Source: Aspidapion aeneum (taxonomy: Eukaryota; Arthropoda; Insecta; Coleoptera; Brentidae). Taken from it: DNA of 64,000 nucleotides. The stretch lies in the NCBI GenBank assembly GCA_963576565.1, contig OY755042.1, forward strand, positions 9,076,372 through 9,140,371, given 5' to 3'. Positions 43,715-55,385 of this stretch are shown one piece after another. Positions within the stretch are counted from its first letter, which is position 1. Each line of letters begins with the position of its first letter. The notes under the pieces were generated by a model. The model saw only the letters and a list, made by a program, of their open reading frames with translations. It ran no database searches and was not told where the DNA came from. A program made the translations under genes and the position numbers.

Positions 43715-44568
43715 AGCTCACACATATACTATACTATAGTAGTGTGAGCTATGGTGATCCTAATTTTTTCGAGAAAAAAAAAGTTGCTCCGATTTCAAAA
43801 ATTTTTATATATCTTTGCGTTTCAGATGATTTTGAAACGTTTTTGTCGCGCCGTCTGTCTGTCTGTCTGTCTGTCTGTCTGTAAGTCTGTCTGTCTGTCT
43901 GTCTGTCTGTATGTCTGTCTGTAACGACCAACGCGCATAACTCAAAAACCGCTTGGCCGATTTTAATGAAATTTGGTACCTAGCCTGGATCTTGGGTCGA
44001 GATGGTCCCATTTAAAAATGAACAAAATCCACCGAACACAAGCCAAATAAAAGGGTGGGGGAAGATTTCAAATATTAGAGTTTATGTGAAAATATGGCGT
44101 GTGTGATATCAAACGAAAGGTAATTGAGTATGGAGTTAAAAAAAATACATTTTAATTTTTTTTCTTCAAAAAGGGTGGGGGTAGATTTCAAAAATTAGAG
44201 TTTATGTGAAAATATGGCGTGTGTGATATCAAACGAAAGGTAATTGAGTATGGAGTTTAAAAAAATACATTTTAATTTTTTTTCCTTCAAAAAGGGTGGG
44301 GGTAGATTTCAAAAATTAGAGTTTACGTGAAAATATGGCGTGTGTGATATCAAACGAAAGGTAATTGAGTCCGGAGTTAAACATAATACAGTTTAGTTTT
44401 TGTTTTTTATGGGTGGGGGTAGATTTCAAAAATTTGAGTTTAAGTCAAAACATGGCTTGTGTGGTATCAAACAAGAGGTAATTTAGTCTGGAGTTGAATA
44501 AGATATATTTCAGGTTTTAGTTTTATTAGCTCGCACGTACTCTATAACTATAGTACCTAGTGTGAGCT
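43715..44568. mobile_element. Hairpin-ended repeat element with microsatellite and four tandem units
   Basis: It is bounded by two similar hairpins: 43715-43750 (AGCTCACAC ... GTGTGAGCT) and 44528-44568 (AGCTCGCAC ... GTGTGAGCT). Inside are a (GTCT)n array (43853-43923) and four tandem units marked by GGGTGGGGGTAGATTTCAAA at 44053, 44173, 44294 and 44411 (period 117-121). GGCCGATTTTAATGAAATTT lies between. No coding capacity. The superfamily is not clear. Confidence 0.8.
43853..43923. repeat. (GTCT)n tetranucleotide microsatellite
   Basis: About seventeen GTCT units with two GTAAG/GTAT interruptions. Seen directly. Confidence 0.95.
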
Positions 44569-45039
44569 TAGGGGCCCATATATTGGCAGAGTATTTTTTG
44601 TACGTGCAGCATGAATATTTTAATTTGCGCCCTTTACAATACTTTTAAATTATTTTAGCAGAATTTTTGTAAATAAATAAATTTTGAATCATTTCATGGC
44701 GGAATTCGGGTGGGCATTGGTAAGTTTCTTTTAAAAAAATTAGAATTAAAAACCTCACACATTGTAGAAGGAGGTATGTTTTTTAAGGACTTGTGGGTAA
44801 ACATTTGGCCGCAACATCCCAAGTTTTTTTTTACTGCCTCAAAATTCTGGCACTACCATGTTGTATTGACAATACCCTTTTTGCAGCTTTTAATTTACTT
44901 TCTCAAAATGAAAAGCTTTGTCTTGGGACTTCTGATAATAATAAAGACTTAAATTATATTATATCCTGCATCGAGGTATGATATCCTGCGTGAAAATTGC
45001 ATTAAAGTTAAAGGATTTATAAGGTCTGGATAAAATTTA
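44569..45039. other. No supported gene
   Basis: An 80-codon + strand open frame (44710-44952) is hydrophobic and AT-driven; no motif is recognised. Confidence 0.45.
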
Positions 45040-45800
45040 CTTCTACCTCTGTCGCCGATAGTTAAAAAGCCGCAAGTGATTTTTTTTCGAAGTTAAGAGT
45101 TAAAATTCAAAAAACCAAAATAGCAGTTAGTGCACTACGTCATCAGTTTGGATCATTAAACGGGTAATAAACTATAACTATGTCAAAAATTGTAAGTTTA
45201 AATATACGGTACTATAATCAGTGGCGCACCCAGGAATATATCTCGGGGGAGGGCGAGGCCTCTGGGAAATTATTCAGAATATGAAGTTAAATGCGGTAGA
45301 GGAACTCATGGAACGTGAGTAAAGTTTACAGGGTGATTCACCATATTTTGAAGCCCCGGTTAGCACCTTTATTAGGGACTTATTGGAATAAAGTCATGCA
45401 ATAATAGTGTCAGGCCGTACCTTAACAATTTTGCATTGGAATATGACAGCTAATCTTTCAACATAAGGAGTTTGTTTACTATAAGAACCGAAATAAATAT
45501 TATCGACTTTAATTATAGATAAATAAACGACTTAGTTTTAAATTCGACTTTGGTATGTTAACTTTGAAAGATCAACCGTCAGCCTACAATGTAAATCTGT
45601 CAATGATGAGATGATTGTTTTTAAACAAGAGGCAGCAATTTTTCTCTTTGCCTCAGGCAGCCAAAAAGTAAGGCGCGCCCCTGATAAGTTACGGGATAAA
45701 TAGAATTTGAAATAATTGAAACTTTAAAGTAATTTTTTTCGAAACAAAACTTTTGTCACTTGCGGCCTTTTAACTGACGGGGGCAGAGCTGTTGTTATAT
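45040..45800. repeat. Inverted-repeat ends around nested hAT-like fragments
   Basis: AGTTAAAAAGCCGCAAGTGA near 45060 pairs with the complement of AGTTAAAAGGCCGCAAGTGA near 45750-45775. Inside, 45226 onward starts CAGTGGCGCACCCAGGAATA (a truncated relative of 14393-14580), and about 45660 shows GGCGCGCCCCTG, a possible right end of a CAGGGGC-type hAT element. Part of the interior is shared in inverse with 19665-19705. No TSDs are set. Confidence 0.5.
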
Positions 45801-46365
45801 ATTTTCACATTAAAGATGCAAGTCACGAAAGGTCATGCACGCTCACGCTTTAGACTGTTTTAGACTTAAGTATCATAAGTGGCATGAAGACAGAAATACA
45901 GTCAAGATTGAATCAAATTCTCGCAACAATCGCATATAGCGGAGGGAAGGAATTTAAACAAAATGTATAATGTATGTCTGCTTGTACCGCAAAATCTAAG
46001 AACCTAATTAAAATAGAAAGATATAGTCATCTCACCACTATAGCCATAAAAAAACTGTTATAAAAGTGGCAAGCGCTACCGTTAATCATAATAACCATTT
46101 TGGAATTTTTAGGAGTCTGTGCGAAAATTGAAAATCTAGTTTTAGATTTTGAGAAATATTTCGGTGATTTAAACAGGTCCTTTTAACTTAAAGTATTGAA
46201 CGTACCTAGTCCGTTCTGGAAAGATTACAAAAGCTATCAACTGGTACCACCGGCCCATCATTTTATTTGTTTGGAATTCTTTAATGGGTTTTACACTTCA
46301 AATTTATTACAGGTTCTTTAAACTTGGTCCGCCCAAAAAATACTTTTAAAAAGTTAAAACTATTA
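45801..46365. other. No gene recognised
   Basis: AT-rich DNA without assignable motif. Confidence 0.4.
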
Positions 46366-48440
46366 AAAAGCGATTTAACAAAGTATAAAAGGCAACTTTA
46401 TAGGGGTATAAATAGTCAACCACGAACACCGGTGTTTCGGAAAAAGGCATTTCCATCCTCAGCGTGACTTGCCTGACACAAAGTAGAACAAACTGACTAC
46501 AAGATACAAGGTAAATCAAAAAGAATGAAAAAATAGGCAAAACCTATTTTTTAATCTACGAATGAAACGACAGCGAACCAAGGAAACTAAGTCCATGGCG
46601 GGACGAAAACGTCCACCGGTCTATAAGGAAGAAAGACATTTTGTCACAGTTTAACCAGACCATGCTATCACCGTCTCCAGGGTGTCGGTTTGAAACCGAA
46701 AACAATGAGTTAACAAAGTATAAAAGGCAACTTTATAGGGGTATAGTCAACCACGGACACTGGTGTTTCGGAAAAAAGGCATTTCCATCCTCAGCGTGGC
46801 TTGCCTGACACAAAGTAGAGCAAACTGACTACAAGATACAAGGTAAATTAAAATGAATGAAAAAATAGGTAAAACCTATTTTTTATTCTACGAGTGAAAC
46901 GACAGCGAACCAAGGAAACTAAGTCCATGGCGCACAGTGGAACGAAGTATAGGGAAGATCGGGACATTGGTAATAACTTTTGAAGTCTTAGTCCGATTTT
47001 GATAATTTTGGACTTTCTGGAAAGCAAATTGCGTCATCTTTTCAGAAAAAGTATATAAGTTTGACATTTCTTAATTATTCAAAATGGCGGACGACCTAAA
47101 TAGATTTGTTTTGAACTGGAGTTACATACGATTTATAAACAATTGATAAATGCCAAAAAGATAATCCAATAAACGTGTAAATATACTTTTTGATTTTCGA
47201 ACAAAATTACATTCACTTTAATACTACACAAGTTGTGTTTTTTGGGACCCTGTTGATTTTCAAATAATTGAAAATATCTTTGTTTGAATTAAATTCAACC
47301 ATGTTTACCGTGAAAGTCACTGTCACTCATGTGCCAAACTATCAAAGAAATAAATAAAACAAACATACAGTGTAATCACAGCCTACTTCAAACATCGTTA
47401 CGTTGCATTGGGGCTCCTCATAAATTAAGTTTTTCGTAATTTTTAACTTTTCTTTGCTTCGCACCTGTGATCAAATTTAACACGTATATAACTCATTACC
47501 CCCCTCCCCCTCTACCCCAAGCGTGTTTTCTAAGAAACAATGTCCTCCTTTTTTAAAGAAAACTGTCCGCGGTCCTAAATACCTGTGAGTATTTATTATT
47601 TTTTTAAATGTTGAGGCAAAAGTGGATTGATTCAAACTTTTATAGGTTGGGAGTTAATTAAAATCTAAATAAATCCTACAGTGGCACTTTCGGGCAGCCA
47701 ATGCCGATTGGTTCATTTAGAGCGAGGATGGGTTTATGCATCACAGGCAAAAGTTGCTTGGCCATCTTTGGCCATTTTTTTAAAAGTCAAGAAAAGGTAA
47801 TTTGTTAATGTTTTATGAACAGCGAAATTGTGCACACTCCCCCACAATTACGATAAATATTTTTATTTTTCTTTTAATGTGATTTTGTTCTAATATTACC
47901 TCTAGTACTACATACAGTGCCCGAAAGTTGATAAGATATACATAGGTTTTATTTTTAAGCTTCAAGTTTGACATATTTTTCTGATCATTTTTTGTCATCT
48001 AATATTTTTACCACAAACATTAACTCTAGCTGGCTAGACTATATTATGAGCGGGATACTATGTTGGTTTTCTATTACGCCAACATGTGTAGAAAAAAAAT
48101 ATTCAATAAAAATATCAAAATTTGCATTTTGAGAAAATCCCCAATGTCCCGATCTTAGCATGGCCCCGATCTACTGTGTGGCGGGACGAAAACGTCCACA
48201 GGTCTATAAGGAAGAAAGACAGTTTGTCACAGTTCAACCAGACCATGCTATCACCGTCTCCACGGTATCGGTTTGAAACCGAAAACAATTAGTTAGTAAA
48301 GTATAAAAGGCAACTTTTTAGGGGTATAGTCAACCACGGACACCGGTGTTTCGGAAATGGACTTAGTTTCCTTGGTTGGCTGTCGTTTCACTCATAGGTT
48401 TTACCTATTTTTTCATGCTTTTTGATTTATTAAAAAGCGA
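46366..48440. repeat. 335 bp tandem array, split by an insertion and ending in an inversion
   Basis: AACAAAGTATAAAAGGCAAC starts units at 46377 and 46712 (period 335); a third unit resumes at 48179 after the insertion 46933-48178. Units contain GGTGTTTCGGAAAAA and GGTTTGAAACCGAAAAC. At about 48355 the third unit flips into the complement of the unit's own AACCAAGGAAACTAAGTCCAT segment. TTAAAAAGCGATTT occurs at both outer ends (about 46363 and 48430), so the whole may be a foldback-type unit. Confidence 0.85.
46933..48178. mobile_element. Transib-like non-autonomous element, 1246 bp, 5 bp TSD
   Basis: The ends are CACAGTGGAACG and the complement of CACAGTAGATCG, and both arms then share AAGATCGGGACATTGG. 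TGGCG is duplicated at 46928-46932 and 48179-48183. Another unit of the host array (about 46590-46610) shows the empty site CATGGCGGGACG, confirming both boundaries. Transib TIRs typically begin CAC(A/T)(A/G)TG and make GC-rich 5 bp TSDs. The interior has no recognisable RAG1-like transposase. Confidence 0.85.
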
Positions 48441-48756
48441 TTTTTGGAATTTGATAAAGCAACCTTTTGTAATTAATCGTAGTGCTAGCGGTCCACTACG
48501 AGCCTTTCTACGTGGACCACCAGCGGGTCCATTGTGGCTCACTTTGGAGTAGACTCTGACCACGAGATAATCAGCCTTTTAAACACGCTGGCAAATTGTT
48601 TGAGTGGGGTCATGTTCAGATCCTAACTTATTACCAAAGGCACTGTTTGGTTTTTGAGGTATATAAATTAAATAACTTAAACATTAAAAAAAACAAAATC
48701 AATTAAAAAAATAATTAATAAAGTTGTGCTTACCCCAAAAGATGTTAAAATAGGTG
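48441..48756. other. No gene recognised
   Basis: Nothing assigned in this short gap. Confidence 0.4.
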
Positions 48757-48764
48757 CTTACCAC

Positions 48765-49828
48765 CAGTGGCGGCTTCTACAGGGAGGGCAACGGGGCAGT
48801 GCCCTCCCAAAACTAGACAACAAACAGTATTTTTAATTGATTTATTCAAAAAAATTTAAGTTTTCTCTTACGACATGTTTGTCCAGTTCTTTTTATTATC
48901 TGTGGTTAACAGCAAGCGATTAATTGAAGTTTTTTAGCGTAAATAATTAAAAGCCGGCAGCGCCGCGCGGGCAAGGTTTCAATTTCACCCGATTATAAGC
49001 AAGGTATGGGTGGATATTCTCGAGCGAGGGCGGAAGAAACGTTTATTTTAATAGAAGTCGGCCATCAACATCGTGCGAAAGACGTCTGTTGCCCTTGCTA
49101 CGAAGCCGGTTTTATCCTTCGGGAAAACGTATCAGTTTGTTTTGATCGCGTGTAATTGTTTCTTTTTGTTATCGTTTGTTTATAAAATGGAAATAAATAC
49201 CGTGGATTACATAATTAACTCTGCCAATTTAAAGACGTTGACATGAACTCTGATTACAAATAAAATCTATTGCCGAGGGGTGTTCCAACAATACTTATAA
49301 TAGAAAATTTAATAAAAAATTATACGAAGCTGAAAACTGGTTGTGCGGGTGTGAAAAAAGAAATGTTTTTTTTTGCTTTATTTGTCTTGTTATGAACAAT
49401 CCACGAAGTGGTTCTGCGTGGCTGATAAAGGAAATGTGTGATATCAAGCAGTTTAGTGAAAAGTTAAAAAGACACAAAGTAAGTGGTATTTATTTAAATA
49501 ACCACATAGATTTATGCTAGGCAAGACTGATATTAGGTCCCAATTGAGGCCTATAGGCAAAACGTTACCGAACATAATGAAAATGTGACAAAAATTAGAC
49601 ATACTTAGTAGGTGAATAGACTGTTTAAAATTCTGTGGGATTTATGAGGTGGCTCCACGAGGCCATAAAAAAGAAACGCGAATGAACTTCATCTATAAAC
49701 AAATAAACTAAAAACTACAGCAAGTAGCTGCATGTTTGGAAAATACTAAAATAAAAGTTTTTTTATCTTTTTTTTCATGCAATTTAAATTTCTGCCCCCC
49801 CAATTTATAACGTCACCAGCCGCCACTG
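48765..49828. mobile_element. Non-autonomous hAT-like element, 1064 bp (family A, copy 2)
   Basis: The ends are CAGTGGCGGCTTCTACAG and the complement of CAGTGGCGGCTGGTGACG. CTTACCAC is duplicated at 48757-48764 and 49829-49836. Its left 150 bp match the complement of the right end of 11020-11987 (shared GTGCCCTCCCAAAACTAGAC). It lacks the Harbinger-like insert seen in copy 1, consistent with that insert being later. Confidence 0.92.
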
Positions 49829-49849
49829 CTTACCACAGACTTCTTTGTC

Positions 49850-50000
49850 GGGCGTACTATCAAGAAACACGAGTTCATTCTCTGTTGTTTTATGAATTAT
49901 TGGCATTGGGTCATTCTTCACAAAATGAACTTATCTTTAGATTGCAAAGAAGACCAGTTAGGGTTACTGAGGGCATTCAATATACGTACGACTGGAAGCT
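49850..50000 (+). pseudogene. Fragment of a non-LTR retrotransposon RT C-terminal region
   Basis: The + strand reads HSLLFYELLALGHSS then NELIFRLQRRPVRVTEG, resembling the common Y-G-x-x-x-W-G ... LQkraVRvi block after the RT core of CR1/Jockey-type ORF2. The hAT-like element ends just left of it, so it probably landed in this relic. Nothing matching was found on the other side. Confidence 0.45.
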
Positions 50001-50265
50001 TTTAAGTCACTTAATATTTTAACTCTTCCATGTCAATAGATTCGTTCCTGTTTGCTCCACAGCGAACAATGCAGATTTTCTTTCGCACAGTGCCATCCAT
50101 ACTATAAATACTAGGGGTAGAATTCACATAACAAGAGAAAAAAGTGACAAATTTCACACGTGAATGTTGTGAACGAGGCGCTAGCTGAGTGAAACAACAC
50201 GCGAGTGTAAGAGTTATATGTATCGAGTTGTGTACGCTATGTGTCCTACGAACACTGTTGAACTA

Positions 50266-51087
50266 CACCGGAAAAATTTTTGGTAATATTCCGTAATATA
50301 TGTAATTTTTTACATAACATAATATAGTGTTGTTCGTGCAACTTTAATTTTAACTTCAAATTTTGCGCCAAATTCCCGTATTCGGAAAACCCACACAATT
50401 TCAATTTTGATTGGCACAAGCAAAACGCCAGCGCCATCTACGAAAAATGAATCTGCGCAAAAAGGCGTAACCAAAAAGGGATTCGTATGTCGTATTCTAT
50501 CGAGATCACCACGCAGCATGGTGATAAATTCTATTAACCAAAAAATCCAATAACATTCTTAGAAAATCAAACTAAACCATTACACAAACAAGTGATTCTA
50601 ATGTGGATCGACTGCAACGACTGGGCCAGCGAGAGGAGCTCCTCTGGACGACGGAAACAACTAAAAGGGTGAGTGCCAATCCTCTATATTGTCTTTGTGT
50701 GGCTCGGAAAAATTAATATTTTTACATCGTCCTTTTAAGGATTTTTGCACCCAGATTTTATAAAACGACCAGCGCGTTTACAGTCCCGCGGCTCTACCAA
50801 CCTCAAACCTCAAATCACCAACAAGTGTAAATGTGTTTTTTAGTACTGTAGAAGTATTTTTTTATTTTTACACAATACATTGAGTTTTTACACAACTGGA
50901 TTTGGAAAAATCAATTGTCTTGAAAATTTTTATTTTTCATAAAAAATTTACAAAAATGTAATTTTACTAATCCTGTAATCTGATAGTACGTGTAATTTTT
51001 AAGAGCTATGTAAAATTACATTAAAAAACGTTTGTTACAAATTTGCCAACGTTTTTTACTGGAATTTTACAAAACACTTTTTCAGTG
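50266..51087. mobile_element. TA-flanked TIR element (CACTG family), interrupted by a solo LTR
   Basis: The ends are CACCGGAAAAATTTTTGG and the complement of CACTGAAAAAGTGTTTTG. TA lies at 50264-50265 and 51088-51089. The intact sequence at about 39087-39100 (AGTATAGTTCAAGAG) shows that one TA was present before insertion. About 320 bp remain without the LTR. A larger relative is at 52048-53145. TA duplication and CACTG ends suggest Tc1/mariner. Confidence 0.85.
50331..50823 (+). repeat. Solo BEL/Pao LTR, 493 bp, 5 bp TSD
   Basis: It aligns end to end with the LTRs of 30388-37547, starting TGTTCGTGCAACTTTAATT and ending CACCAACA, with scattered substitutions and small indels. AGTGT is duplicated at 50326-50330 and 50824-50828. 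A lone LTR with its own TSD is the expected product of LTR-LTR recombination after an older insertion. Confidence 0.96.
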
Positions 51088-51300
51088 TATACTAATTTTT
51101 GTAAAAATTGGTCTTTAATTTTGCACAAATCAAAACTGCTTTTCCGCTCATGTGTGGAAAATTACTTTGGAACACATGTGCGGAAAAGTATGGAGAAAGT
51201 TAACGTCATCGTATACTTTTCCATACATGTGCAAAAAAATTTCTGCACACGGGTAAAATTTAGCATTTTCTGAGGATGAAGATCGTGTGAATACACAATA

Positions 51301-52047
51301 TATTTGCACACCTGTTGGAGATGTTTGTCTACCTATAAATTGTTATCTATTCGTGTCGTTTGAACCAGCGGGTTGAAAATGAATAGTTCCATCACTTGGT
51401 TTATTTTTAACTCCAGATTCAAGATTCATTTAGAACATTTTAAAGTTTTATCTTGTTATAAGTCAACTTTTTTTGTTTTTTTTTATTACACAAATAATCT
51501 GGAAGGCTCGAAAGTAGGTAGAGTTTCATGGTTTGGCTACAACATTTGAGTTGAACTGTATTTCATTTAAGATCCTTTTTCTAAGACATTGGTATTAAAC
51601 ACATGTGGTGCTTATTTTTTCTTTGTTTCTGAACCCCCCTTCTCCACTGTATAAAAGTTACCGGGCATACCATTGTCTTACCTAGCTACACAATACAACA
51701 ATATTCTTTATCCCTACTAACGATTAGCAATAACCAGGGGTGGCACCAATTATTATTGTGTTATGTTTTATTATGTGTTGCCGGAGGAAATAAGTAATTT
51801 ATAGAGAGAAAAATTTATAAACATGTTTTTTTATAAATAATGCATTTTATGGATACCACTAAAGAATCTTCGTCCTCCTAACCTTCTCGACCAATACGTC
51901 GTTGGAAAAGATATTTTTTTCTTCACAAAAAACGTTTGTTTTAATGAAAATTGAATAAAACCCAACGAATCCAGGTTTTTGGGGGGATTTCTCATTCCCT
52001 TTTAACATTTAGGGAGGCTGAGGTCACCGAGATATTCAGATTTAGCG
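51301..52047. other. AT-rich DNA with a dispersed-repeat segment
   Basis: About 51815-51960 (ATGTTTTTTTATAAATAAT, CGACCAATACGTCGTTGG) is related to about 54275-54460. No gene is seen. Confidence 0.5.
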
Positions 52048-53145
52048 CACTGAAAAAAGTGTTTTGTAAAATCTAAGTAAAAAACATTGGCAACTTTGTA
52101 ACCAACGTATTTACAGTAGTTTTACAGAGCAGTAAAAAATTACACGTACCATCACGTTACAGGATTAGTAACATTACATGAAACATTACATTACACGTAC
52201 AATGAAAAATTTGTGGGTCCTTTGTTTATTTCTTTGCAGGGTTTTTAATTATTGTTCATACTCGTCTTAGTCTTTTGTGTTTGATTAGTCTTTGTCCTTT
52301 GATTAGTCTTAGCTGTCTTAAACAAAATCGGCTGTTCATACTCGTCTTTTGTTTTTGATTAGTCTTAGTCATAACTCAATGAAAAAAAATTCAATTTCAA
52401 TAAAAAGGCCCTCTTCAAAAGTTATTTTCTACACAAAACGATCATATTTAACCTAATCTGTGCACGAAACACAGACACGAAAGAACAAAAGCGAAAAAGA
52501 AAAAAAAGCAAATAAAATTTTGAGGTTATGTTGAGATTTTCTGTTAAAAACATGATTAATGGCGGTAAATTCAAAATTTCGACCGCGCGCTTGTGCTCTT
52601 CGGACGCCCTGTAAAACAAAACAACAAACATCAGCTGATGTCTGTCACTCGTCTTAGTCGTTGTCCTAAGGATTGAAAGTTGGCAACTCTTAAGACAAAG
52701 ACTAATCAAAAACAAAAGCAAAAGCATTGTATGAACACTCCCATAAGAAACAGTGGTTTTAACTTTCTTATGACAAGACATATGACTAAACCAAGACAAA
52801 AGACTAGACAAAAGACGAGTATGAACGATCCATTACTTTATTTCTGTGAATATATTTTTAGTTAATAATAAGTACATAGATATTGTGAATATTGTAGCCA
52901 AACGATTTGTTATTAGAAATAAACTATTATTATTATTATTTACATTATATGTTATAATTTTTTATCGAAAATGAAAATTTACAAGAAAATTATTGCTTTT
53001 TTCCAAACCCTCTTGTGTAAGAACCGAATGTATTCTGTAAAAATGGAAAAATACATCTACAGTACTGAAATAAACACATTTACAGTACATGTTATGTAAA
53101 AAATTACATGATATATGTGGAAAATTACCAAAACATTTTTGACTG
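52048..53145. mobile_element. CACTG-family TIR element, about 1.1 kb, carrying a nested repeat
   Basis: The ends CACTGAAAAAAGTGTTTTG and the complement of CAGTCAAAAATGTTTTGG match the element at 50266-51087. Subterminal TTACAGTA and AAAAAATTACA(C/T) repeats are shared. No flanking TA is visible, so the ends may be trimmed or mutated. It contains the inverted-repeat unit 52254-52826. Confidence 0.65.
52254..52826. repeat. Foldback unit with GTTCATACTCGTC ends
   Basis: GTTCATACTCGTCTTAGTC at 52254 pairs with the complement of GTTCATACTCGTCTTTTG ending at 52826. Further copies lie at about 52332 (direct) and 52729 (inverted), so each side has two nested arms made of AGTCTT/AGTC(T)TTTG units. 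No TSD is set and no coding capacity is seen. Confidence 0.75.
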
Positions 53146-54564
53146 CGGGGTCTAAATAGCAGGAAATTACCAAAAGTAATATGAAATGATTCTAGACCGA
53201 AAACGGAAAGTCTGGTTAATTTTTTTTTGCCGTGACTAATAGACTAATAGCCTTTTGATTTTGACTGACATAAGCTGATTATATATCCGACAAAATTTAT
53301 AGGTTTCGTAAACTATTTACCGCACTGCAGCCAGAGTTCTGCTCTTTAATCGCTAGATTAGGATCGTGTATGCATTTATTAGGTTTAACCTAATCCCATG
53401 TATGCAAATAGATAACCCTATTGCATCACGAATTCTAGGATAATGTATCATTATTCCTATAAATTAAGGAATTAACTATTGGTAGGAGACGTTTGGGTAA
53501 AACGGACGAACTGCCCCTTTTTAACATCGGCGAATCGCCTAAAAAGTGGCAACTCTTATCACTGGGTGTTTTATTTTTAACCAGTACGTATTGAGTTTTA
53601 GTTTTGTTGTCAAGGTCTACTTCGTTAGATAAATTTACCAGTTTTGAGCGACTTTAGGCCCAAAATATCAATACTTGTCAATTAATGATTTGTTAAGTAT
53701 CAAAATATTTAGAAATTGTCAAAATATTAAACTATTATCAAATATTAAAATAAAATAAGCTAACACATAACATCGAAGCCCTCAAAAAGTCACACACATT
53801 TCTTATAGCAAATATGGAAAAGTTATCATTTAATCATAAATTGTTTTGTATTTTGCGCCCAATTAAAACCTGAAAAAGAAGCAATTTACTATATCTGTTA
53901 TAATTATTTGATAAAACATGTACTACTTTTTGGAAAAACTATACATTTGCAAGTTAAATTCGATTTTCCACAAATTTGTTAATTTGAAGGTTCCATCTGC
54001 ATCTGCATACGTTGTACCAAATTTTATGACACTTGTTATTTATAGTTTTAGGTCCTTGCATTATTTGCAATTTGATATTTGAAGCTTAGTTTTGTAACAA
54101 AAATCATAACTTGTTATAGGGAGGGAAATTTTGGTATTTTTTAAAATTTATTTATATAAGTACGCCCCTGGAGCCTTAAATGTGACATAAGCGCCGCACA
54201 TTATAATACAGGGTTTAAAACATAATAATTTCTACAATAAATTATACAACTTACTCCCTCCTAAAAGGTGTGGTTTTTGATTTTTGTTTTATAAAACCTA
54301 TAATAAACATGTTTTTTATAAATAATTCCAATTTACGGACGTTACTGAAGAGCTACTTTCTTTTCCTAACCTTATCGACAAACACATTGTTGGAATTTTG
54401 TTCTCCACAAAAAACTGTGCATTTTTTGACAAAAAGCTTAGTTTTCGAGGAAATTGATGAAACTAATATGATTTATTTTTAGACCAAAAACGGAGAGCCT
54501 TTTCAATTTTTTTGCTCTAACTAATAGACAGGTCTATCTCGGCGTAACTGTGGTGTTATTCAAG
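53146..54564. other. No gene recognised
   Basis: AT-rich; a dispersed-repeat segment at about 54275-54460 resembles 51815-51960. The 70-codon open frame there is not convincing. Confidence 0.45.
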
Positions 54565-55385
54565 ATAGTAGAGTAAATTTGTAAAATAAAGCTGCAAAAA
54601 GTGCAATTTTTTTTTATATTTGGCACAGTAGTATTTAACACCAAAAGCCAAATTTTCAGTCAAGGATCCCCGATTTTCCGGCATCAGAATCTAAGAAAAA
54701 TGAATTCCTTGTTTTAACAGAAATTAATTTAAAAATGTTAAAAACATTTACACCTACAAATAGTTTTTTTTTCGATTATTTCTTTATTTTTCGTGTGATA
54801 TTTATTTTTGATACCTCATATCAAAGCTACTACCCATCTCTTTGAACCTACTAAAAAAATATAATTAGTTTTCTAGCGGACACAAAGATGGCGCTTAATT
54901 TGTCAAAAATAAAAGAGACCTTTATAACCTGAAGACCAAATTAAAGTTTTATAAAACCAATTTGTGGATTTTATCAATAGTAAGCCAGGTTTTGTCAAAA
55001 CTTATAAAACCATACAATTTCACATTTAATATTTTAAGATGGCGGCCGAAGTTCAGATAAAAAAGTTATTTTTTTGGTCTTGTTGGTATTTCTAAATCAT
55101 TTTGTTTTGAAATGACGGATGTAATTTTTTTTTTACATTTTTGAATTGATTAGATTTTAGTTTAGATTTTAGTTTCGAAAATTTATCAAAATTAATATAT
55201 CTTTTAAAACAGATAATTCATTTTTTTCTTAACTTTGGCAGTCGCTATCTTGGATTCTGATGCCGGAAAATACGGGATCCTCGAATGAAAATTTAGCTTT
55301 TGGTGTTAGCTACTACCATACCAAATATAAAAAATATACTCTTTGTGCAGCTTTTACTTGAAGTACCCTACAAATTTACTTTATT
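54565..55385. repeat. Inverted-repeat element with about 150 bp arms
   Basis: Left arm 54565-54695 pairs with the complement of 55250-55385: AGTAAATTTGTA at the outside, then CACCAAAAGC and GGATCCCCGATTTTCCGG versus CCGGAAAATACGGGATCC. The centre is AT-rich. No TSD could be fixed. Confidence 0.75.

Larger units (their letters stand above)
50105..51300. repeat. Dispersed repeat interrupted by nested insertions
   Basis: 50105-50265 and 51088-51300 together match 38880-39245 in opposite orientation (shared AAATTTCACACGTGAATG-type and CACATGTGCGGAAAAG-type blocks). They are separated by the TA-flanked element 50266-51087. Confidence 0.85.

Noticed and set aside
43420..43725. 101-codon minus-strand frame with several cysteines
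   Set aside because: Cysteine spacing fits no zinc-binding motif I know and the frame overlaps repeat edges.
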